Source: Pavlovales sp. CCMP2436
Taxonomy: Eukaryota; Haptophyta; Pavlovophyceae; Pavlovales
Assembly: GCA_026770615.1 (NCBI GenBank)
Contig: MU631398.1
Coordinates: 270,350-283,498 of the forward strand
Length of the DNA stretch: 13,149 nt
Direction: 5' to 3'
Made by a program: the position numbers and the translations under genes. The notes under the pieces are model-generated. The model did no database searches and was not told the DNA's origin. It saw only the letters and a program-made list of their open reading frames with translations. The first letter of the stretch is position 1; each line of letters starts with the position of its first letter. Of the stretch, positions 7,862-13,149 are shown one piece after another.

Positions 7862-8265
7862 TGGCCCAAAGACAATAAGTATGAAATAGTGAAGACTGGC
7901 GAAACTAGAACTGTGCGTGGAGGGGGGAGTGAGGTGAGGGTGTGGGGGTGGGCGTGGTGGTGATGGAGACGGTGGCAGCGGTAGCCGCACCAGCTCGAGA
8001 GAAGGAGATGGGAAGCTGCGGTGTAAGTCGAACGTGGGCGGCTGGGACGAAGATGGCAGCGGCACATGGAAGCCGGCGGCGGCGGTGACAAGGTAGCAAG
8101 GACATTGGCGTGTCCGGCAACTTAACGATAAACTTATTTTCACTGGTGGTCAAGCATCACAGGCGCAGCTGAAGACCTACTGGAACGGCGAATTCACTTG
8201 CAAAAGTGACGTCGTTATGAACCAATGAGGACTTGAGCGGAGTAAATTATACTAATAGTGTATAG

Positions 8266-8319
8266 CAAGTCAGTGAGTGAACAACAACTGTTGAACCATG
8301 CTTAGCCGCTATGTATATA
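8266..8319 (-). repeat. right terminal inverted repeat of element 1
   Basis: This is the inverted partner of 7351-7404 and has the same length. The block just inside it (about 8165-8225, gtcgttatgaacc) is shared with 11282-11345, confirming that the two regions descend from one element family. Confidence 0.8.
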
Positions 8320-8374
8320 GTAGTGTGAAGTTAGAATAGAACTAATGAATTACTCTTAGCGCGGTTCAGCATGG

Positions 8375-8878
8375 GGGCAGCTTTAATCCCACCAAGGATC
8401 CGATTTAGACATCTGAGGATCCAACCCAACGCAGGATCCAAAACTAGACGACATCTCAGGATCCGACCCGACGCAGGATCCAAATTAGTCGACTGAGGAT
8501 CCGACTCGAATCAGGATCCAAAACTCGACATCTGAGGATCCGATCCGAAGCAGGATCCCAATTAGCCGAAGGAGGATCCGACCCGAAGGATCCAAAATTT
8601 AAAGACATCTGAGGATCCGACCCGAAACAGGATCCGAATTAGACATCTGGGGATCCGAGCCGAGGCAGGATCCAATGCTAGACGTCTTTAAAGACATCTT
8701 CGATTCGAAGGAACATGTCGTCTTACACACGCGAGTTTTGGATTTTGCTACGCGTTGGATCTTCAGTCGGCTAATTTAGAATCTGTGTCGGGTCGGATCC
8801 TCAGATGTCTAGTTTTGGATCTTTTCTTCGGGTCGGATCCTCAGATGCTTAATCTGGATTCTTGGTGTGATTAAATCT
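8375..8878. mobile_element. ~500-bp GGATCC-array element with inverted subterminal repeats
   Basis: The insertion splits the left terminal repeat of element 2 between cagcatgg and ttcaacagg. Its own ends, 8379-8401 and 8856-8878, are inverted copies (about 20 of 23 identical, core tttaatc, caccaag, atcc). Inside the left end is an array of GGATCC repeats (8396-8673), and inside the right end are diverged copies in the opposite orientation (about 8728-8855). The centre has a near-palindrome (8683-8702, around gtctttaaagac). This is the build of a small non-autonomous DNA transposon with multiple subterminal binding sites. No coding capacity. Confidence 0.7.
8396..8673 (+). repeat. GGATCC-containing minisatellite array
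   Basis: Fifteen GGATCC sites occur at 8396, 8417, 8434, 8459, 8476, 8497, 8514, 8536, 8553, 8574, 8588, 8613, 8630, 8651 and 8668. Start-to-start spacing alternates between 17 (once 14) and 21-25 bases, giving a unit of about 38-42 bp. The short linker reads gacccgaagca and the long linker aaaattagacatctga, each with variants. Inverted copies at 8728-8855 keep only two exact GGATCC sites. Confidence 0.9.
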
Positions 8879-9013
8879 TTCAACAGGTGGTGCTCACTCA
8901 CTGACTTGGTCGACGTCAGACATTAGTCCAGGTGAATAGTCAACATCGGGAGCGCTAAGATCAGCTTGATTTACAATTGAAATTCTCACACCGCCAGTCA
9001 GAACCCTCAGGCT

Positions 9014-9371
9014 CCATTTGTTGTGTTATGTTATGATGCCCCTTCTACCGCCTGGGGCGCAGTCTCTGCGTCCAGGAGGCCCCGGGTGTCAGCGTCTGAG
9101 CCTCACTCTCTTGAGCTTTAGCGTCACCTTGCGGTGGTGCCAAAGCGCCAACAGAGCTTCGAGCAGGCGATTTCGTTCGGGTCTACTTGAAGATGGGTTT
9201 CACGTCTGGTAGTCTCGACAGTTTGCGCCAGGACGCCTTGTCTTGTGCGGCTTTGCCCCAGCTCGTCGAGACGCCAACGCCGACTGCTTGCCCGTCAAGG
9301 TTGAAGCCGACGTTGTTGAGCTTGCGAGTTAGGTCGTGTCCGTCCAGGCTCCATTCATATGAACTATCTAA
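9014..9371 (-). pseudogene. probable 3' end of a LINE-type retrotransposon ORF
   Basis: The minus-strand frame 9371-9183 (62 codons and a tag stop, no start codon) contains SWGKAAQDKASWRKLSRLPD. This resembles the W-x(2-3)-A-x-D-R-x-x-WR tail common at the C-terminus of LINE ORF2 proteins. Its 5' limit is a tag at 9372-9374 beside a ctaactaac/gttagttag palindrome, consistent with 5' truncation. After the stop comes about 150 bp of possible 3'UTR, ending in a short cataacataacacaacaaa tail near 9014-9034 (minus sense), as expected for a reverse-transcribed insertion. No reverse-transcriptase or endonuclease motifs remain, so the class is uncertain and a chance match is possible. Confidence 0.5.
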
Positions 9372-9374
9372 CTA

Positions 9375-9844
9375 ACAGTTAGTTAGCAACAATGGTCAAG
9401 CTTGACCGACCATCAAGGATGGACAGGATTTTGGAAATAGCGGGCATTTAAATAAACAATCATCAAGCCAGAGGTGCCCGGCCGGCACACCCATTTTTGC
9501 CCCCAGGTTGAGGCGAGGAAAAGAATTAGGGTCTACTGTATTGGCCATGGGGGCCAGGGCGCACACACTCACATCTAAGGATGTGAGTGCTGGTGCATGA
9601 GGGTGTGGGTATGGGGGAGGGGGGGGGGCTGTGGCGTGTATACACAACTCCATCCGCCTCACCGCCTCTCTCTCTCTGTCAATGTCTGCACGATCTAGTC
9701 TGCTGCGAATGAACGCGAGTCTCCTGCCGCACACTGCTGAGCCAATTATTATGATACTATTGCTTTACAAACCTGAATTCAATTTAAAACAATGACTACG
9801 ACCGCTACGCGCAGTCAGTTGACCACAATCAAGTTTGGAATAGC
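9375..9844. other. spacer within element 2 with a strong hairpin
   Basis: No gene is recognised. It has a perfect 10-bp hairpin at 9566-9575/9580-9589 (cactcacatc, loop taag), a ggtcaagcttgacc palindrome near 9394-9407, a G tract around 9614-9628 and a tctctct run near 9665. The minus-strand open frame over 9396-9734 looks like a by-product of composition. Confidence 0.45.
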
Positions 9845-9957
9845 AACCACATTTTATCCAACCTCACCTCTACCACCATCTCTGCCGCCAGGACTAATGT
9901 CGGACGTCGGCGAAGTCTGTGAGTGACCACCACCTGTTGAACCATTCTGAGCTGCTA
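9845..9957 (-). repeat. right terminal and subterminal repeat (element 2)
   Basis: In reverse complement this matches element 1's left end from the terminal tagcggct-like edge (here gctgcta at 9951-9957) through gacgtc, the agtcctgg-like segment and the ggtggtagaggtgaggttgg block. It is more diverged in the terminal part than the 7351/8266 pair. Confidence 0.65.
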
Positions 9958-9976
9958 ATAATAACCTATATAAGCA

Positions 9977-10083
9977 AGCGCAGCCGACTAAGGCACGCAG
10001 CAGGCAATGGGCGACGCAGCGCTCAGACCAGCACAACATTCAGAACAGTCAGACGCTAGCTTAAATCCCTATCATAAATATAA
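9977..10083 (+). repeat. ~107-bp direct repeat, copy 1
   Basis: It starts agcgcagccgactaagg and ends ataaatataa. It matches 10252-10358 with about seven differences by eye. It directly follows the right end of element 2. Confidence 0.8.
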
Positions 10084-10251
10084 GCAAGCCATACTATCCT
10101 CCATTAACTTACACGTTTGAATAACACTTTTAGTCATTTATACTTTGTGTGAGTGAACGACTCCTGTTGAGGACTGCAGTGAATGCTGATTCCATTAATA
10201 TGTATTAGTGATAGGGATAGATCCATCGGCACCCGCGGTGGCGCCCAAGCC

Positions 10252-10358
10252 AGCGCAGCCGACTAAGGCACGCAGCAGGCAATAAGCGACGCAGCGCTCA
10301 GACCAGCACAACATTCAGAACAGTCAGATGCCAGCTTGAATCCCAATCATAAATATAA
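10252..10358 (+). repeat. ~107-bp direct repeat, copy 2
   Basis: This is the partner of 9977-10083, offset by 275 bp. It follows a weakly conserved remnant of the same right-end sequence (gtgagtgaacgactcctgttga near 10150-10171). The shared order, right end followed by this repeat, suggests a duplication of a larger unit rather than two independent insertions. Confidence 0.8.
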
Positions 10359-10502
10359 ACTACTCGCATCGGAGCCTGCGTCGGAGCGTTAATAGCTAGT
10401 TTGAGATCAGCTTGATTTTTCACGCCGCCAGCCAGAACCTCCCTACATTATATAAATAAAATTCAGTGATAGCCGTTGATTCAAGCTGGCATCTGACTGT
10501 CG
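10319..10502. repeat. inverted repeat arms 10319-10342 and 10478-10501
   Basis: acagtcagatgccagcttga and the next few bases at 10319-10342 recur as a perfect or near-perfect reverse complement at 10478-10501, around a loop of about 135 bp. The left arm is the end of direct-repeat copy 2, so the right arm is an inverted piece of the same family. Confidence 0.75.
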
Positions 10503-10512
10503 TGGAAGTTGG

Positions 10513-10706
10513 CATGGCTGTGGGAGGGGGGTGAGGAGGGGGAGGAAGCCTGTGGCATCTGCTACGAGTTTGCCACGACCAACCTCACCTCTGTTTCTGT
10601 ACTACCACTCTTGCTACCAGAACTAATGTTTGACGTCGACCAAGTCCAAATCAGTGAGTGAACACCACCTCCTGTCTGTTGAACTTGAAGCATGCTGAGC
10701 CGCTAA
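10513..10706 (-). repeat. another right-end copy of the terminal/subterminal repeat
   Basis: In reverse complement it follows element 1's left end nearly throughout: agcggctcagcatgc edge, caacag, cactcactga, ttggtcgacgtc, a ggtgaggttggtcgtgg block, then a gccacagg segment and a C/G tract (10522-10543). Small insertions distinguish it. Its matching left end is not evident, unless it pairs with an end elsewhere in the cluster. Confidence 0.65.
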
Positions 10707-10876
10707 TCATAAATTAATAAATATCATCTATCATCCATGGTCCAGGCGGCTCAGGCTAGACGGCTGCTAGACATGTTTAACTACTTGCTCGTAGGCAGTC
10801 TATATACTTCCTAAATCCTAAGCTGAGTTCAGCTAGCTAGATATGACATATGTACATAATAAATATTATTTATTCC
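10707..10876. other. short AT-rich spacer in the mobile-element cluster
   Basis: AT-rich DNA with small palindromes (agctagct, aataaatatt). No gene or repeat partner was recognised. Confidence 0.4.
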
Positions 10877-11345
10877 GCCCGCGTCAAGACCCACTTTGAA
10901 GCTACATGTGAAATACCAGTCCAAGTGACATAATAAGCAGGGAATACACTTGGAAAATATTAAGGCAAGAGATGTGGGTGGGGGAGGAGGGGTGCGGCGG
11001 CGGTGGCGGCGGCGGCGGCGGCGGTGGCGGCGGTGGCGACAGCGGCGTGGCGGCGGTGGCGACAGCGGCGTGGCAGCCTCGGCAGGTAAGCAGGCCGAGG
11101 TGGCGGCGGCGGCGGAGGCGGCGGCGGCGGCGAAGGCGGCGGTGGCGGCGGCGGCAGCGGCGGCGGCGGCGGCAATGAAGGCTGCGAAAGCGACGGCGAC
11201 GGAGACGGAGTGTGGCTTTAGATGAGAACGTGGGCGCGTTCGGCAACTCATAGGTTTTCTTTTTGTCAATGGTGGGCCTTCAGCGCTTAGCTGAAGGTAC
11301 CTGCTGGCACGGCGGATTCACTCGCGAGAGTAACGTCGTTATGAA
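10877..11345 (+). mobile_element. second copy of element 1's 3' region
   Basis: From caagac-cactttgaagc (the last OTU-like codons) through aataag, a G-rich tract, aacgtggg, ggcaact, tttt-tcaatggtgg, agctgaag and gtcgttatgaacc, the order and orientation follow 7828-8225 of element 1. It ends at gtcgttatgaacc near 11345 without reaching a terminal repeat. There it meets, in opposite orientation, the OTU-like gene of 11280-12355. The G-rich tract has become a long GGC-type microsatellite. Confidence 0.6.
10969..11180 (+). repeat. GGC/GGT trinucleotide microsatellite
   Basis: About 210 bp of mostly ggc, ggt and gcg triplets, including a duplicated ggcggtggcgacagcggcgt segment (about 11028-11072). 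In element 1 the corresponding G-rich stretch (7920-8085) is less regular, so the triplet repeat expanded in this copy. Poly-Ala, poly-Gly and poly-Arg readings in its frames are by-products. Confidence 0.85.
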
Positions 11346-12355
11346 CCGACGGCGTTGAGAGCTTGCATCACCAGATATCACACACACCCTCCTTCCTCCG
11401 CTACGCGACGCCGTGATCAGCTCGGACAGTGTTTTCCTATCCATCGGGCCGGCCGTCCATCCAGCAATGCTGTATCGAGGGATCCTCAGTACTGGCGGGG
11501 CAAGGTCAGCATGGTATATTGCGATAAATCCTGCGACTCGCCCATTATCCAAGCGTTTGAGGAGTATCACGTCCATTCCAATGCTCGTGGCGATGCTGTG
11601 GAGCATGTTGTCATGCATCCATGCTGCCTGTCCATCCACAGAGTAAGGCTGCCCGTACCGTGCTTGCGCTACTATTGGCCACATATTATTGCGCAGGTTG
11701 TGGTTAAGGTTTCTTCCAATTGGGTTAGTTCGGTGATCCTCAGATCTACGCATCAACAGTTTCTCTTGCACTTCCGGCGTGAGTAGAAGCGCATGATTGA
11801 CTGCCGCTGTGCGTAGTGTTATGGCTGCCTCCCAGTTCACCGCTAGCCCTGCGCTTCTTAGCACTGCGTAGGGAAGGCAGTTTCCATCGCCTGTTACTCC
11901 TACAGGGCTTAGTCTTATCGTTGCCAGTAACGTTGTGAAGTCACAGGCCGGGTTGGTTATCAGGGTTGGTCCAATCCTGAAGTCATCATCATCCTCTTCA
12001 CCCCCTGTTGGAGTTTGTGGATTTCTTGTGGCTTCCTTCCTGCTGCGCGTGAGCCCACTGCCTTGGGTGGGTTTGTTGTACTTGTGTTTGATGCCCCATG
12101 TGATACTACAATGAGACCGCTGGTCCCGGTAACCTGGGGGTGCGGAGTGCGGCCTGGAGTTATCTGGGTGACTTGGATTCCTTTCTTTAAGCTTTTCTTT
12201 ACATTGTTGTCATTGATGGCAAGTTTGATAAAGTGCAGGCCGTGGTGAGCAGTCGGTTGGTCTCCTGCCTCCACCTCGTTGTCACTTGTCGGTAGGTTAT
12301 AGTCGTACGGAAACCCTAATCCAGAAAGACCGCCAAACCTGCTCGTCGACCCCAA
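11280..12355 (-). pseudogene. OTU-like cysteine protease-domain protein of a mobile element, frameshifted
   Basis: Two overlapping minus-strand frames make up one protein-like reading. The first (12355 to about 12006) is a low-complexity, Thr/Pro-rich segment containing HHGLHFIKLAINDNNVKK. The second (12209 to 11280) carries the domain. GDGNC at 11877-11891, within VTGDGNCLPYAVLRSAG, matches the OTU active-site motif with its catalytic Cys; downstream YGQPYSVDGQAAWMHDN and MLHSIATSIGMDVILLKR fit the later OTU helix and strand. A clear catalytic His motif was not found. The frames would join by adding one base near the five-C run at 12001-12005, so this copy is probably inactive, though translational frameshifting is not excluded. 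Upstream, an in-frame tag and a composition change mark the edge near 12360. The last ~25 codons run into the antisense of another element copy. OTU domains occur in some eukaryotic transposons; this carrier's class is unknown. Confidence 0.65.
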
Positions 12356-12360
12356 GCCGG

Positions 12361-12466
12361 GACCCTAGCAGCCGCTGCCCACTTTCCCACTCGTAGCAGT
12401 CACGCCCGCGCGGCGGCAGCTGCTCGAGCCAGCACACACGCACAATAGTCCAGATAAATAGTCGGA
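12361..12466. other. spacer between the mobile-element block and the coiled-coil gene
   Basis: GC-rich spacer just downstream (minus sense) of the coiled-coil gene stop and just outside the OTU-like reading frame. No feature is recognised. Confidence 0.4.
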
Positions 12467-13041
12467 TCAGCCGAGCGGCGTGGTCACGTGGAGCAGCTTG
12501 CCCGTATTCTGCAGCTCGCGCACGGCGTGCACGAGATTCGCATTGTAACTTTGGTCCTTGTCGGACATGAAGTTTTCGTTGAGCGCCCCCTCGAGCTGAG
12601 ACTCGCGCAACCGCCGCGTGGCCATGGCGAGCTCGCCCTGGTGCACGATGGCCATCCGCTTCCGCTCCGCGCGCAGCCGTGCCTCCACCTCACTGGCCAC
12701 GCGCTGGTTCTCCGCCGCGATCTGCGCCTGTGCGGGGCAAAGGCGAAGCAAAGGCGGGGCAAGGGCGGGGGCGAGGGAGTGAGCGTCGGGCGCGCATGAG
12801 CAGAAGCGCTCGCAGATAAGAATAACACCAACAACAACAACAGTCGTGATCGTGATCGTGATCGTGATAGTAATAATAATATTAAGAGCAAGAGGGGCTG
12901 CGCAGCGCTGCGGCACGCACCTCCTTGCGGTCTGTGTCGATCTCTGCCTGTTTCTGGCGCTCGTGCAGCTGCATCTGCTGCGTGAGCGAGCTGCGGATCT
13001 CCACCTGCCGCTCCTCCAGCTTTCGTCTGTCGCGCAACTCG
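12467..13041 (-). CDS. coiled-coil protein, two 3' exons (5' part beyond the window)
   Basis: Exon 12921-13041 (40 full codons, ELRDRRKLEERQVEIRSSLT through DRKE) and final exon 12467-12727 (86 codons, AQIAAENQRVASEVEARLRA through VTTPLG and a stop) join in frame across an intron at 12728-12920. The protein is almost entirely heptad-like and rich in Glu, Arg, Gln and Lys, so it is a long alpha-helical coiled coil; the end (NENFMSDKDQSYNANLVHAV) is less charged. The upstream acceptor (gcgcag, exon beginning at 13041) is supported by a pyrimidine-rich tract and requires at least one more 5' exon, off the window or in its last bases. Such proteins are common in cilia and the cytoskeleton, but I do not recognise the family and assign no function. 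Confidence 0.75.
12728..12920 (-). other. intron of the coiled-coil gene with microsatellites
   Basis: The donor is GAG|GTGCGTG (12920 downward) and the acceptor is ccgcacag before 12727, for 193 nt. Inside are a gatcgt hexanucleotide repeat (four units, about 12845-12868), an aac triplet repeat (about 12826-12841) and an ata-rich run. Reading through it gives the Ile/Thr- and Leu-rich peptides seen in unspliced frames. Confidence 0.75.
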
Positions 13042-13149
13042 CTGCGCACGCAAGAGGGCGGGCCAGGGGGGGGGAGGGAAGGGGGGGGGGTGAGCAGCGG
13101 CACGCGCGCGCTGCGCGGGGTGCACTGGAGAGGCAGGTGCTCTGGGGGG
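13042..13149 (-). other. probable intron with G-tracts at the window edge
   Basis: On the minus strand this is C-rich sequence (G9 and G10 runs on the plus strand at about 13065-13073 and 13081-13090) leading into the gcgcag acceptor at 13042. The upstream donor and exon cannot be placed. Confidence 0.45.

Larger units (their letters stand above)
7351..8319 (+). mobile_element. element 1: 969-bp non-autonomous element with 54-bp terminal inverted repeats
   Basis: The ends 7351-7404 and 8266-8319 are inverted copies of each other, about 50 of 54 positions identical by hand alignment. Each contains tagcggct near the outer edge and gttcactcactgacttg at the inner edge. Inside, in order: a subterminal stretch shared with other copies (7404-7500), a C-tract and ac repeat (about 7492-7520), a broken OTU-like gene fragment (7521-7861), and a G-rich 3' region that reappears at 10877-11345. 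It has the structure of a deletion derivative of a larger element. No transposase is visible and no clear target-site duplication can be named in the TA-rich flanks. Confidence 0.75.
8357..9957. mobile_element. element 2: related element, interrupted by later insertions
   Basis: The left end is split: tagcgcggttcagcatgg at 8357-8374 and its continuation from ttcaacagg at 8879 to about 8930 are, in element 1, contiguous. The right end at about 9845-9957 is inverted and matches element 1's left terminal plus subterminal region (ccaacctcacctctaccacc, ccaggactaatg, gacgtcg, cacctgttgaacca). Within it lie the GGATCC element (8375-8878) and a LINE-like 3' end (9014-9371). No part of the OTU-like gene was seen inside. 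Pairing these particular ends is inference; the right end could belong to another copy. Confidence 0.5.

Noticed and set aside
8396..8673. CRISPR-like array
   Set aside because: Repeats are 17/21-25 bp apart with no unique spacers, the units drift, and the context is eukaryotic with inverted element ends.
10950..11225. Ala/Gly/Arg-rich open frames across the triplet repeat
   Set aside because: Pure products of the GGC microsatellite on both strands.
11282..11345. Genuine C-terminal coding of the OTU-like protein
   Set aside because: The same DNA is present in the opposite orientation in element 1's non-coding 3' region, so these codons are read from antisense repeat sequence.
12484..13125. 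213-residue minus frame through the coiled-coil gene
   Set aside because: It reads across the intron and in the wrong phase in both exons; the heptad-patterned frames with good splice sites are better.

Overview
The window looks like nuclear DNA of a single-celled eukaryote, probably a GC-rich microalga or related protist. Genes are interrupted by short GT-AG introns, the coding exons have very GC-rich third positions, the spacers swing between AT-rich and very GC-rich DNA with homopolymer C/G tracts, and no bacterial operon logic is visible. A haptophyte-like alga is my guess from composition and intron style only; nothing in the window fixes the lineage.

Layout. 1-1629: no convincing gene; imperfect GC-rich tandem repeats, a pair of ~110-bp direct repeats and a run of three adjoining hairpins. 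1630-3389 (+): a FYVE + SYLF protein (the architecture of plant CFS1), with a possible 5'UTR intron and an AT-rich interruption near its 3' end. 3899-4840 (-): a complete CCDC130/YJU2B (Saf4, CWC16 family) splicing factor. 5889-6340 (+): a 113-residue stand-alone PDZ protein in two exons. 6341-7350: spacer with a probable dispersed repeat that carries two strong GC hairpins. 7351-12360: a nested graveyard of mobile elements. 12467-13149 (-): the 3' exons of a coiled-coil protein, cut by the window edge.

The mobile-element block is the accessory and most interesting part. It holds at least two relatives of an OTU-type cysteine-protease-like protein: a longer one on the minus strand (11280-12355, with an intact GDGNC active-site motif but one frameshift) and a short broken one on the plus strand (7521-7861). 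The short one sits inside a 969-bp element bounded by 54-bp terminal inverted repeats. The same terminal sequence recurs at 8357-8374 + 8879-8930, 9845-9957 and 10513-10706, so several related elements are stacked together. A different ~500-bp element (8375-8878), made of GGATCC-rich subterminal repeats in opposite orientations, has inserted inside one of these terminal repeats. A probable LINE 3' end (9014-9371, minus) is a further insertion.

The host genes (endosomal/actin FYVE-SYLF protein, spliceosomal CCDC130, PDZ adaptor, coiled-coil protein) show no functional linkage; they look like ordinary neighbours in a eukaryotic genome. All alignments and splice models were made by eye from the sequence.
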